Program-made: the position numbers and the translations under genes | Part shown: positions 13,557 through 20,953 of the stretch, one piece after another | How positions within the stretch are numbered: position 1 is the first letter of the stretch | How the letters are laid out: every line of letters begins with the position of its first letter | Notes under the pieces: generated by a model | Databases searched by the model: none | The model's input: the letters and a program-made list of their open reading frames with translations, nothing else | Told to the model about the DNA's origin: nothing | DNA from: an uncultured Ruminococcus sp. | GTDB lineage: Bacteria; Bacillota; Clostridia; Oscillospirales; Ruminococcaceae | Direction: 5' to 3' | Assembly: GCA_900752785.1 (NCBI GenBank) | Contig: CAADWP010000169.1 | Span: 1 to 25,326 of the forward strand | DNA length: 25,326 bases

Positions 13557-14612
13557 TTAAAGTTCGATTTTTCCGTAAAGCGAGCCTTCGATATTATCCT
13601 CCGGCTTAGGCCTTTTATAGTCTTTTTCAAAGCTGGTTGAAAGATCTACAGAACGCCTCTCAAAATTTTCTTTTCTCGGACGGCTGTTTCTCTTATAATC
13701 CTTTTCGCCGCCTCGTCTTTTATCATACTTTTTTCCATAACTTTTACTGCTATTTGAAGATATAATTATTTTTCTGTAGGGTTCTTCTCCAACGGAACGT
13801 GAAGAAACGCCTTCAATAGATGAAATAGCAGAATGAATAACGCGTCTTTCATAAGGATTCATCGGTTCAAGCGGCTGCGATCTGCCTGTTCTGAGAACAG
13901 ATTTTGCTACCTTTGCGGCGAGCTGTTCAAGAGTTTCCTTTCTCTTACTGCGATATCCGAGACAATCTATAGTAATTCGGAAATAATCCTTATCTCCTTT
14001 ATTTGCAATAATTGAGCACAGGTATTGAATAGCGTCAAGTGTCTCGCCGCGTCTGCCGATAATAGTACCGTTATTATTACTTTCAATGTTTATAACAGCC
14101 CCTGTTTCGTTCTGATAGACCTTAAAAGAAACATCCACATCCATTGCATTGAGCACGCTCTTAATATAATCCTTTGCAAGCTTTACCTTAGGATTTTCAA
14201 GAGACTCGTCCTCTATAACAGAAAAGTTATCAAGAGAGTATTCCTCATCATTATAATCCGCAGCAGATTTTTCCTTTTTATTTTCCGAATTATAAGCTTC
14301 CTTTAATTTTTCTTCAACCGGAGCAGCTTCAACTGTCTTTGACTCATCGGCAGGTTTGATCTCCGGTTTTTTTGGAACCGATGCAGTCTCACTATTTTTT
14401 TCAGGAGCTTTCTTAACCGCCTGTGCCGCAGACTGTACCGTTGCAGGAACATAAGTAGCTTTGACCTTAGCGTCTGATTTTCCTATTCCGAGAAAACCTT
14501 TTTTACCCTCGTCAATGATCTCAAACTTAATAGACCTTGCGTCCTTTCCAAATTTTGCCGCAGCAAGGGCTTTTGCCTCCTCAACTGTCTTAGCTGTAAA
14601 AATTTCAGTCAT
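13557..14612 (-). CDS. jag: Jag/KhpB (EloR) RNA-binding protein
   Basis: A 351-residue protein. Residues 3-52 are the Jag N-terminal domain (IFTAKTVEEAKALAAAKFG... and GFLGIG), 55-140 a charged disordered linker, 145-215 a type II KH domain with the loop IGRRG at 185-189, and 225-285 an R3H domain (MNPYERRVIHSAI at 251-263). Homologues bind RNA, pair with KhpA and influence cell elongation and division. Residues 287-351 form an unusual basic tail with two EKDYKR copies (303-308 and 329-334) that most family members lack to my knowledge. GGGAGGT precedes the ATG. The gene follows yidC by 21 bases in the conserved rpmH-rnpA-yidD-yidC-jag order. Confidence 0.92.
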   Translation of the reverse strand: MTEIFTAKTVEEAKALAAAKFGKDARSIKFEIIDEGKKGFLGIGKSDAKVKATYVPATVQSAAQAVKKAPEKNSETASVPKKPEIKPADESKTVEAAPVEEKLKEAYNSENKKEKSAADYNDEEYSLDNFSVIEDESLENPKVKLAKDYIKSVLNAMDVDVSFKVYQNETGAVINIESNNNGTIIGRRGETLDAIQYLCSIIANKGDKDYFRITIDCLGYRSKRKETLEQLAAKVAKSVLRTGRSQPLEPMNPYERRVIHSAISSIEGVSSRSVGEEPYRKIIISSNSSKSYGKKYDKRRGGEKDYKRNSRPRKENFERRSVDLSTSFEKDYKRPKPEDNIEGSLYGKIEL

Positions 14613-14633
14613 ATATATTACCTCCCTGAGAAA

Positions 14634-15749
14634 TTAATCATCATCATTTTCATCATAAATTTCGCCGTATTTTTCAGCCATTCTTTTTCTTGCTTCCTTT
14701 ATTTTATCGCGGTTATATTTATTGATCTCTGAACGAGAAGCCTTTTCATCGCCTGAAGCTCCTCTTCTCATGGCGTCGTTCTGCTTATCAAGCATCTCCT
14801 GCTGTTCCATCATTCTCTGCATAAAGGTCTTTTTTTCAGGATGCTTTTTCGCATAAATCCTTGCTCTTTCTTTTTCCTTCTCATTTATAGCCTCAGTACG
14901 CTCAGGAGTAAAATACTGATTAAGAAGGAAAGACATAACAAATGAAAGAAGTGCGGACCATATCCAGTAAAAGCCTACGCCGGCAGGAACATTGAAAGCA
15001 AACCATACCGACATAAGAGGCATAAAATACATAAGGAAAGTCATACAGCCGCCGCCCTGCATATTAGGATTTACTTTTTTCTGATGGATCTGGCTGTATA
15101 CAGAAGAAAGAAGCTGCGCAAGACCGGCAAGGATAGGAATCATAAAAAGAACTATGCTTTCTCTGTTCCACGTATCGGGATGAAGCGATGGAGTTTTTCC
15201 GAGATTAGCTCCGAAAACCGTAAAATTATTACTGAAATCGCTTACTCTCTCGGCGAAATTGCTTCCGAGATTGTTATATTCATCATAATGAGTATTAAGA
15301 TGACTCATTACTCTAAGTTCACATCTTAAATCTCCAATGCCTGTACCTGCGATCTCTGCTGCTGCGCGCCTTATATCCTTGCTGATTCTAAGGATATGTG
15401 TAATAGGCTTATAAACAACGTCAAGAACTCCGAAAAGCAAAAACATCTGTATAAATGCCGGGAGACAGCTTCCCATAGGATTTATCCCCTCTTGTATATA
15501 CAGTTTCTGCTGTTCCTGCTGCAATCTCTGAGGATTATTTGCAAAGCTTTTTCTGAGCTTTTCAAGCTTAGGAGTAAGAAGCTGCATTCGTGCTGCGCTT
15601 TTCTGAGTTTTATAGTTTATAGGAAACATTAAAATCTTGGTTACAATAGTAAATACAATTATTGAAACCGCATAATTCTGAAAAAAATAATTTATAAGCT
15701 TCATCAGGTATCCGAAAGGAATACCTATGATATCATAAAGTGCGTTCAA
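14634..15749 (-). CDS. yidC: Membrane protein insertase YidC/OxaA
   Basis: A 371-residue insertase that helps membrane proteins integrate with or without SecYEG. Predicted membrane segments are at about 26-44, 95-115, 197-216, 235-252 and 258-278. Lys38 in the first segment (TIVTKILMFPI) occupies the place of the conserved hydrophilic-groove arginine of Bacillus YidC; lysine here is common in clostridia. Residues 50-90 form the cytoplasmic helical hairpin. An enlarged outside loop spans about 116-195, and the C-terminal tail (282-371) is long and highly charged, a likely ribosome contact. No lipobox is evident. The start is TTG at 15747-15749 behind GAGGGATG; the nearby ATG is out of frame. 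Confidence 0.93.
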   Translation of the reverse strand: MNALYDIIGIPFGYLMKLINYFFQNYAVSIIVFTIVTKILMFPINYKTQKSAARMQLLTPKLEKLRKSFANNPQRLQQEQQKLYIQEGINPMGSCLPAFIQMFLLFGVLDVVYKPITHILRISKDIRRAAAEIAGTGIGDLRCELRVMSHLNTHYDEYNNLGSNFAERVSDFSNNFTVFGANLGKTPSLHPDTWNRESIVLFMIPILAGLAQLLSSVYSQIHQKKVNPNMQGGGCMTFLMYFMPLMSVWFAFNVPAGVGFYWIWSALLSFVMSFLLNQYFTPERTEAINEKEKERARIYAKKHPEKKTFMQRMMEQQEMLDKQNDAMRRGASGDEKASRSEINKYNRDKIKEARKRMAEKYGEIYDENDDD

Positions 15750-15791
15750 ATTTCATCCCTCTTAAATGTTTTATTGTCTGATTCTCATGAT

Positions 15792-16067
15792 CTATGAATT
15801 TTTTTCTTCCGCGTCTAAACTGTCATAATCAAATTTTTTTACTTTAAACGTAAATTTTTCTGGAACAGGATCAATGCCGCCCATTGACCATGGATTACAG
15901 CGAAGTATTCTCCAGACGGCAAGAAGCGTTCCCCTTATAAAACCAAATTTTTTTACTGCATCAAGTGCATAAGCGCTGCAGGTAGGATAATATTTACATT
16001 TTGCAGGAAACAACGGAGAAATAAACTTCCTGTAAAAATTAATAAAAGCAATAGCGATATATTTCAT
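15792..16067 (-). CDS. yidD: Membrane protein insertion efficiency factor YidD
   Basis: A 91-residue protein with the family's conserved core: FYRKFISPLFPAKCKYYPTCSAYALDA, then the WRILRCNPWSMGGIDPVP motif near residues 52-69. The three cysteines of CKYYPTCS and RCNPW are intact. The N-terminal helix is amphipathic and probably associates with the membrane, assisting YidC. The ATG overlaps the rnpA stop in an ATGA arrangement, indicating translational coupling. Confidence 0.95.
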   Translation of the reverse strand: MKYIAIAFINFYRKFISPLFPAKCKYYPTCSAYALDAVKKFGFIRGTLLAVWRILRCNPWSMGGIDPVPEKFTFKVKKFDYDSLDAEEKNS

Positions 16068-16423
16068 TTTTTAACAGAGAAGCCCTTGAACATTCTGATA
16101 ATTTCAGGAACACCGTATTTTTCCATATACCTGCAATACTCTTGTGATTTTATATCACAAATTCCTTTCCGCGCCACTATAACGATATCCATTCCGATAG
16201 GAAGCCTTACTTCAGCTTGTCTGTAAGCGAGACGAATGAGTCTTTTAGCTCTGTTTCGAGTCACAGCGTTGCCTACCTTTTTTCCGGCAGTAATACCAAA
16301 ACGGTTATAATTATATCCGTTCGGACGTATATAGATAACAGAGTATTTTGAAGCTGTAAACTTTCCCTTTTTATAAAGAAACATAAAATCTTTGTTATTG
16401 CACAAAATTTCCGTATAAAGCAT
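16064..16423 (-). CDS. rnpA: Ribonuclease P protein component
   Basis: A 119-residue basic protein with the RNR signature NAVTRNRAKRLIRLAYR at about residues 52-68 and FGITAGKKVG just before it. It binds the RNase P RNA and helps remove tRNA 5' leaders. It sits downstream of rpmH as in nearly all bacteria, but an intrinsic terminator separates the two genes, so expression must depend on read-through or on a promoter in 16424-16485. AAAAGGT lies upstream of the ATG. Confidence 0.95.
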   Translation of the reverse strand: MLYTEILCNNKDFMFLYKKGKFTASKYSVIYIRPNGYNYNRFGITAGKKVGNAVTRNRAKRLIRLAYRQAEVRLPIGMDIVIVARKGICDIKSQEYCRYMEKYGVPEIIRMFKGFSVKK

Positions 16424-16485
16424 AAAAAATACCTTTTAAGATCAACAAGCGCTTTTCACACAGTAAACGCGATGAACAGCCTAAC

Positions 16486-16516
16486 AAAAAAGACCACAAA
16501 AATTGCTTTTGTGGTC
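16486..16516 (-). terminator. Intrinsic terminator (attenuator) after rpmH
   Basis: GACCACAAAA and TTTTGTGGTC (16492-16501 and 16507-16516) pair perfectly around a 5-base loop; on the minus strand the stem is followed by six T (16486-16491). It probably keeps L34 expression above that of rnpA. Confidence 0.85.
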
Positions 16517-16524
16517 AAGTCTCG

Positions 16525-16659
16525 TCAGTGAGTTAATCTTGCTCTGCCCTTAGATCTTCTACGAGCTAAAACCTTTCTGCCGTTCTTGGTAGCCATTCTC
16601 TTCATGAAACCATGTTCTTTCTTTCTATGAAGCTTCTTAGGCTGATATGTTCTTTTCAT
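16525..16659 (-). CDS. rpmH: 50S ribosomal protein L34
   Basis: A 44-residue, strongly basic protein beginning [18 protein letters not shown] and ending in [16 protein letters not shown], the standard L34 sequence and length. The ATG at 16659 has GGAGG eight to nine bases upstream; the longer open frame to 16746 is leader sequence. It has its own strong promoter at 16771-16799 and a hairpin in the leader. Confidence 0.97.
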   Translation of the reverse strand: MKRTYQPKKLHRKKEHGFMKRMATKNGRKVLARRRSKGRARLTH

Positions 16660-16693
16660 AATCAGAACCTCCTCTCTGCGGATTGTATAGATA

Positions 16694-16720
16694 AGAATGC
16701 CGCAAAAGAAAAGGCATTCT
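16694..16720 (-). promoter_or_regulatory. Hairpin in the rpmH mRNA leader
   Basis: AGAATGCC (16694-16701) and GGCATTCT (16713-16720) are perfect complements with an 11-base loop, in the roughly 105-base leader between promoter and start codon. It is followed by no T-run, so it is not a terminator. A stability element or protein-binding structure is possible. Confidence 0.5.
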
Positions 16721-16770
16721 AAACTGTTGATAAGATATGCGAACACATTTTGTCCGCATTACACTAATAG

Positions 16771-16799
16771 ATTATATCTTATAAAGGGACTGCTGTCAA
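16771..16799 (-). promoter_or_regulatory. Consensus sigma-A promoter of rpmH
   Basis: On the minus strand, TTGACA (16794-16799) and TATAAT (16771-16776) are both perfect consensus and are separated by exactly 17 bases. Confidence 0.9.
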
Positions 16800-16934
16800 G
16801 CTATTTCTAAAAATTTATTCAATAAATTTTTATTTTCAGATATTTTACCAATATGCGCTCCAAATTAAGGATATATTTTTTATCATTTTGTCAATTTATT
16901 ATATTGCTTTAAAAATTGATTCCGAATAGCTATA

Positions 16935-16975
16935 TATACTCCCCTTTGTTTCGTTTTGCAACAGAGGGGAGTATA
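16935..16975. other. Long isolated hairpin between rpmH and dnaA
   Basis: TATACTCCCCTTTGTT (16935-16950) pairs with AACAGAGGGGAGTATA (16960-16975), 16 pairs with one G-T, around a 9-base loop. It is a GC-rich stem in otherwise AT-rich DNA, seven bases before the first DnaA-box-like repeat. Neither strand has a T-run after the stem, so it is not an ordinary terminator. The rest of 16800-16934 is AT-rich with nothing else recognised. Confidence 0.6.
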
Positions 16976-16981
16976 AAAAAC

Positions 16982-17138
16982 TTTTCAACAAAACTAACAG
17001 CGCTTTTCTGTTGAATGTTTTGAAAACTATGTTGATAATTACTTATTTATATTCATTTCAACAGCATTTTTTCTGCATTATGCTATTTTTTTCTGTATTT
17101 TTTTTCTTTTTACACTGTTTTTCACAAGGTTTTCAACA
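16982..17138. other. oriC: oriC left subregion: cluster of variant DnaA boxes upstream of dnaA
   Basis: Nine-base repeats resembling DnaA boxes but with CAACA in place of CCACA: TTTTCAACA at 16982-16990 and 17130-17138 (plus), TTATCAACA at 17030-17038 (minus strand) and ATTTCAACA at 17055-17063 (plus). TTTTTCACA at 17118-17126 fits the looser TTWTNCACA consensus. No TTATCCACA is present. The cluster lies upstream of the dnaA promoter, the position of the incA/incB box clusters in Bacillus, and may also mediate dnaA autoregulation. Confidence 0.75.
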
Positions 17139-17200
17139 ATATGTCAATTTACGTGTTAAAAACAAGCCGTTTTTTCTATACTCTTTATATATAAATGCGC

Positions 17201-17229
17201 TTGCAATTTAAATTCCGGTGTGATATAAT
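17201..17229 (+). promoter_or_regulatory. dnaA promoter
   Basis: TTGCAA (17201-17206) and TATAAT (17224-17229) are 17 bases apart. The leader of about 50 bases ends with ACGGAGGT at 17273-17280 before the ATG at 17286. Confidence 0.75.
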
Positions 17230-17285
17230 AAGTATATTAATATAGGAGAGTGTTTTTTCATTCTTGATACATACGGAGGTTTAAC

Positions 17286-18656
17286 ATGAATTCATTTGAG
17301 GAAGTTTTTGATAATGTTAAGAAATACTGCCTTGAAAACGATAAAATTCCGGAAATCGGCATCACTACATGGATCGACCAGATGAAGCCCCAAAAATTCA
17401 ACGGAACCGACGCTGTTTTCAGCATACAGACCGATTTTCAAAAAGATATTGTTTTAACAAAATATAGCGATATACTCAAAGAGGCATTCAGCAAAGTTCT
17501 CGGCTTTGATGTAAATATTATTATAAACGTCGATTCTGACGATACCGGAAAAGTAAAAGTTCCGACAGACGACGAGCTTGACAGAAAACATGCCGAACTT
17601 GAAAAATCATATAAATTTGCAAATTACGACTATACTTTTGATACTTTCATTGAAGGAAGATCAAACGAATTTGCCCTTGCATGCAGTAAATCCGTTGCCA
17701 AAAACTGTGGAGAAAAAGCTGTTCCGGACTATAATCCGCTCTTTATATACGGTCCGTCAGGAATGGGAAAAACTCATCTTATTACTGCGATTGCCAACGA
17801 GGTAAGAAAAAATCATCCAAACTTTAATATAGTTTACGTAACAAGCGAAACATTCGGAGGAGATCTGGTAAACGCTTTAAATAAAAGCCTTATTTCCGAC
17901 TTTCATGATAAATACAGAAACGCTGATATACTTCTCATTGACGACGTTCAGTTTTTTGCTGAAAAAGAAAGAATGCAGGAGGAATTCTTCCATACCTTTT
18001 ATAAGCTTCATCAAGAGGGAAAACAAATCGTTATAACCTCCGATAAGCCTCCGAAAGAGCTTCTTACGCTTGAAGAACGTCTCAGAACACGTTTTGAAGG
18101 CGGACTTATCGCTGATATTTCCGCACCGGACTATGAAACGCGTCTTGCTATCATAAACAGAAAATCCGAGCTTTTAGAATTAAAAATGCCCGGTGAGGTA
18201 GCCGAATTTATGGCTAACCGCTTAAAATCAAACATTCGTCAGCTCGAGGGAGCTGTTGTAAGACTGAAAGCGCTTAATCATTTTGCGGGAAGCCCCATAA
18301 CCATATCAATGGCACAAAGCGTTATCCGTGACGTACTGACCGACGAGCAGCCGATTCCGATCACCGTTGAAAAAATAATCTCGGAAGTATCAACGGTTTA
18401 CGGAGTTTCTCCCGAGGATATACGTTCAAATAAGCGCTCAGCACAGATATCAATAGCCCGAAAAGTCGCTATTTATGTAGTAAGAGAAATAACCCAGATG
18501 CCTCTTGCTTCAATAGGAACAGAATTTGGCGGACGCGACCATTCAACTATAGTTTACTCCGTCACAAGCGTGACCGAAGCCATGAACAAAGACCCTAACC
18601 TAAAAAATCTTGTTGAAGATACTATCAAAAATATCAAAGATAAAAGCAAAATTTAA
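17286..18656 (+). CDS. dnaA: Chromosomal replication initiator DnaA
   Basis: A 456-residue AAA+ initiator. Domain I covers about 1-80, a short linker 83-110, the ATPase domain about 112-350 with Walker A GPSGMGKT at 156-163 and Walker B LLIDDVQF at 216-223, and DNA-binding domain IV about 355-456. The DnaA signature reads GGRDHSTIVYS at 415-425. Compared with the common SLPxIG...GGRDHTTVxHA, Ala408 replaces proline, Ser420 replaces threonine and Tyr424 replaces histidine; the equivalent positions contact the DnaA box in E. coli. This parallels the unusual CAACA-type boxes on both sides of the gene. ACGGAGGT precedes the ATG. dnaN lies 474 bases downstream across the second half of the origin. 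Confidence 0.97.
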   Translation: MNSFEEVFDNVKKYCLENDKIPEIGITTWIDQMKPQKFNGTDAVFSIQTDFQKDIVLTKYSDILKEAFSKVLGFDVNIIINVDSDDTGKVKVPTDDELDRKHAELEKSYKFANYDYTFDTFIEGRSNEFALACSKSVAKNCGEKAVPDYNPLFIYGPSGMGKTHLITAIANEVRKNHPNFNIVYVTSETFGGDLVNALNKSLISDFHDKYRNADILLIDDVQFFAEKERMQEEFFHTFYKLHQEGKQIVITSDKPPKELLTLEERLRTRFEGGLIADISAPDYETRLAIINRKSELLELKMPGEVAEFMANRLKSNIRQLEGAVVRLKALNHFAGSPITISMAQSVIRDVLTDEQPIPITVEKIISEVSTVYGVSPEDIRSNKRSAQISIARKVAIYVVREITQMPLASIGTEFGGRDHSTIVYSVTSVTEAMNKDPNLKNLVEDTIKNIKDKSKI

Positions 18657-18666
18657 ACAAAATTGA

Positions 18667-19008
18667 TGTTGAAAACTTTCTTTTAAACATAGTTTTCAAC
18701 ACCTTGTTTAAAGTAATGTGGAATTAAAAATCATCGCTGTATGTATAACTTAAAGCTTATCCGATTTATTTTTCAACAATTTTATATTATCAACACTCAA
18801 CAGATTTTTGAAAAAAATTCATTAAGAATTACATTTCAACGAAATTCTCAACTATTCTTAAACTTCAACTCCACAAATATAACCTATTTCAACAAAAAAA
18901 AATCAATAAAATAATATTTCAACGGTTGTCCAAAATATTACAACATAGAGATGTGGACGAGTTTTAACGGAAATACAGCCTAAAACAGCTTGTCCTAACT
19001 TTTCCACC
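18667..19008. other. oriC: oriC right subregion: DnaA-box cluster and AT-rich unwinding region, dnaA-dnaN gap
   Basis: The 474-base gap 18657-19130 has no gene. TTTTCAACA occurs at 18667-18675 (minus), 18693-18701 and 18770-18778 (plus); TTATCAACA at 18787-18795; ATTTCAACA at 18886-18894. Further weak CAAC motifs at 18837, 18849, 18866 and 18920 lie on the same strand. Very AT-rich DNA at about 18820-18930 is the best candidate for the unwinding element. The closest canonical-like sites are TTTTCCACC (19000-19008) and TCGTCCACA (18952-18960, minus). Confidence 0.75.
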
Positions 19009-19049
19009 GGCTATACAACAACAACAAATATATTTATTCTTATCTTAGC

Positions 19050-19108
19050 TTGTCTTAATAAGACAAATAGATCATTATTTACTTCGTGCTGTTAGGAATT
19101 ACTCCTAA
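19050..19108 (+). promoter_or_regulatory. Short dyads in the dnaN leader
   Basis: TTGTCTT-AAT-AAGACAA (19050-19066) and TTAGGA-ATTAC-TCCTAA (19092-19108) are small perfect inverted repeats just upstream of dnaN. Neither is followed by a T-run; they may be operators or leader structures. I could not place a convincing -35/-10 pair here. Confidence 0.35.
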
Positions 19109-19130
19109 AGCATAGGATTGGAGAATATCA

Positions 19131-20234
19131 ATGAAATTTACCTGCAATAAAAATGAAATCAGTGAAGCGATAGTAAGCGTATCAAAAGCTGTATCGCCAA
19201 AATCATCTATAGCTGCTCTTGAGGGAGTAAAAGTCAAAGTAAGCGACGGAGAAGTTGAGCTTACCGCATATAATCTTGAAATGGGAATACGTACTTCTAT
19301 TAAAGCTCAGACAGAGGGAAACGGTGAGTTTGTAGCAAGCGTAAGACTTTTCAGTGAATTTACAAGACGTATGTCAGGAGAAGAAATTACTTTTGATATT
19401 GATGAAAATATGACGGTAAATATATCCTGCAGTTCTACCGAGTGCAGTTTTATGGCTATGTCTGCAGAGGAATATCCCGATCTTCCGATAGTTGATACCG
19501 ATAAAATTTTTACTGTGAATCAAACTACTTTGCGTTCGATGATAAATATGACAAGCTATGCGGCTTCAATGAACGAGAGCAAGCCTGTTCTTACGGGAGA
19601 GCTCTTCGACATCGAAAACGGAAGCTTCAATATGGTTGCTATTGACGGATTTCGTCTTGCTATCAGAACAGAACTTACTGAAAGCAAAGAAAAATATCAT
19701 TTTGTAGTGCCAAAAAAGGCTCTTATGGAAGTTTCCTCGCTTATTAAAGATGACAATGAGAAAATATGCCGTATTTTTACAAATGATCGTCATATTATTT
19801 TTGAAATAGATAATGTAATGGTAATTTCAAGACTTCTTGAAGGAGCTTTTCATAACTATAAGCTCAGCATTCCTTCAAGTTACAAAACCGAGGTAATTAT
19901 AAATAAAAGGGAATTTTCAACCTGTCTTGAACGCTGTTCGCTGATTATTGACGATAAAAATAAATCTCCTATTCGCTGCGAAATAGGAAACGGCGTTATG
20001 AAAATAAGTTGCAAAACCGGAATAGGAAAGGTAAATGACGCAATATCTGCTGATATTTCCGGAGACGCTGTTACAATTGGTTTTAATAATAAGCTTCTGC
20101 TCGAAGCTCTGAGAGCTTCCGAGGGAGACAAAGTTCGTATTCGTTTCAGCGGAGCAATGAAAGTAATAGAGATACTTCCTCTTGAGGGAGAAAGTTTCAT
20201 TTTTCTTATTATGCCCATTCAGCTTAAAGGTTGA
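19131..20234 (+). CDS. dnaN: DNA polymerase III beta subunit (sliding clamp)
   Basis: A 367-residue protein with the three repeated clamp domains of about 120 residues each. Recognisable features are the N-terminal MKFTCNKNEISEAIVSVSKAV, EEYPDLP near residue 116, the VAIDGFRLAIR region near 168-178 and the C-terminal IMPIQLKG equivalent to the clamp's MPIRL ending. It encircles DNA as a dimer and tethers polymerase III and other factors. Length is normal. TTGGAG lies about eight bases before the ATG. The next gene begins 17 bases later. Confidence 0.97.
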   Translation: MKFTCNKNEISEAIVSVSKAVSPKSSIAALEGVKVKVSDGEVELTAYNLEMGIRTSIKAQTEGNGEFVASVRLFSEFTRRMSGEEITFDIDENMTVNISCSSTECSFMAMSAEEYPDLPIVDTDKIFTVNQTTLRSMINMTSYAASMNESKPVLTGELFDIENGSFNMVAIDGFRLAIRTELTESKEKYHFVVPKKALMEVSSLIKDDNEKICRIFTNDRHIIFEIDNVMVISRLLEGAFHNYKLSIPSSYKTEVIINKREFSTCLERCSLIIDDKNKSPIRCEIGNGVMKISCKTGIGKVNDAISADISGDAVTIGFNNKLLLEALRASEGDKVRIRFSGAMKVIEILPLEGESFIFLIMPIQLKG

Positions 20235-20251
20235 TTTTATAAGGAGAAAAA

Positions 20252-20719
20252 ATGATATTTTACATGAATTATCCGTATGCACCGAAAGCAACAATATTTT
20301 CGGCTTTTATGAGCTGTCTTGCTTTTCTTTCACTGATAGGTGCAATTGTAATGTTTTCTTTTGTAGGCGGAAATACTATTCTTGTGATTCCTGCGATTAT
20401 TCTTGCCGCAATGGCTCTGTTTTTCTTTTTCTATCTTTCACGAAATGTTGCAGGAAAAATCGCCGATAAAGAAACTCTCAAAAATATAAAGACAAAAGCA
20501 AACTATGCTGCAATGTATTGTCATGCTAATCCGGATATGTATGAGAGTCTGCTTGAAGAAAATCCTAAATTTGCCGCAGAAATGAAGAAAAATGTATCTT
20601 ATGCTCTTCAATATTGTAAAGCTCGTCCTGAAATGTACGATAAGCTTGCGGATGAAAATCCTAAATTCGGCGAAAAATATATTCTTAACGATGAAGGAAA
20701 GGTCGTTAAGAAAAAGTAA
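20252..20719 (+). CDS. Unknown two-TM membrane protein with a duplicated 32-residue cytoplasmic motif
   Basis: A 155-residue protein I do not recognise. Two hydrophobic segments (about 15-38 and 42-62) are followed by a polar tail. The tail holds a clear internal duplication with a 32-residue period: NYAAMYCHANPDMYESLLEE... at 84-107 and SYALQYCKARPEMYDKLADE... at 116-139, both ending ENPKF. Conserved in both are Tyr, Tyr-Cys (Cys90 and Cys122), Pro, Met-Tyr and ENPKF, suggesting two small helical repeats on the cytoplasmic side. AAGGAG precedes the ATG. It sits inside the dnaN-yaaA-recF string, where Bacillus has no such gene, and is probably co-transcribed with dnaN. Confidence 0.8.
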   Translation: MIFYMNYPYAPKATIFSAFMSCLAFLSLIGAIVMFSFVGGNTILVIPAIILAAMALFFFFYLSRNVAGKIADKETLKNIKTKANYAAMYCHANPDMYESLLEENPKFAAEMKKNVSYALQYCKARPEMYDKLADENPKFGEKYILNDEGKVVKKK

Positions 20720-20740
20720 ATATTTGAAAGGCTTTTTGTT

Positions 20741-20953
20741 ATGAATGAAAATTCAGTGAAAATTACAACGGAATTTATAAAGCTTGACGCTCTTTTAAAA
20801 TTTGCATCCCTTGTTGGATCCGGCGGAGAAGCAAAAATGCTGATTCAGAGCGGAGAGGTTCTGGTAAATGGTGAAGTATGCACAATGAGAGGGAAAAAGA
20901 TACGCTCCGGCGATACGGTTGCTCTTAACGGCAGAGAGGTAACTATAGAGTGA
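20741..20953 (+). CDS. yaaA: S4-domain RNA-binding protein YaaA (RlbA)
   Basis: A 70-residue S4 domain: [26 protein letters not shown], then [22 protein letters not shown], the standard fold for binding structured RNA. The same small gene stands between dnaN and recF in many Firmicutes and has been linked to ribosome assembly. Its last codon and stop overlap the recF start (GTGA at 20950-20953), so translation is coupled. Confidence 0.92.
   Translation: MNENSVKITTEFIKLDALLKFASLVGSGGEAKMLIQSGEVLVNGEVCTMRGKKIRSGDTVALNGREVTIE

Noticed and set aside
16935..16975. Intrinsic terminator
   Set aside because: No T-run follows the stem on either strand, and no gene ends beside it.
17011..17211. Plus-strand 66-residue frame in the origin
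   Set aside because: Low-complexity Phe-rich translation of AT-rich DNA that overlaps the boxes and the dnaA promoter.
18952..19008. Canonical DnaA boxes
   Set aside because: TCGTCCACA and TTTTCCACC each depart from the consensus; they are weaker candidates than the repeated CAACA-type boxes.
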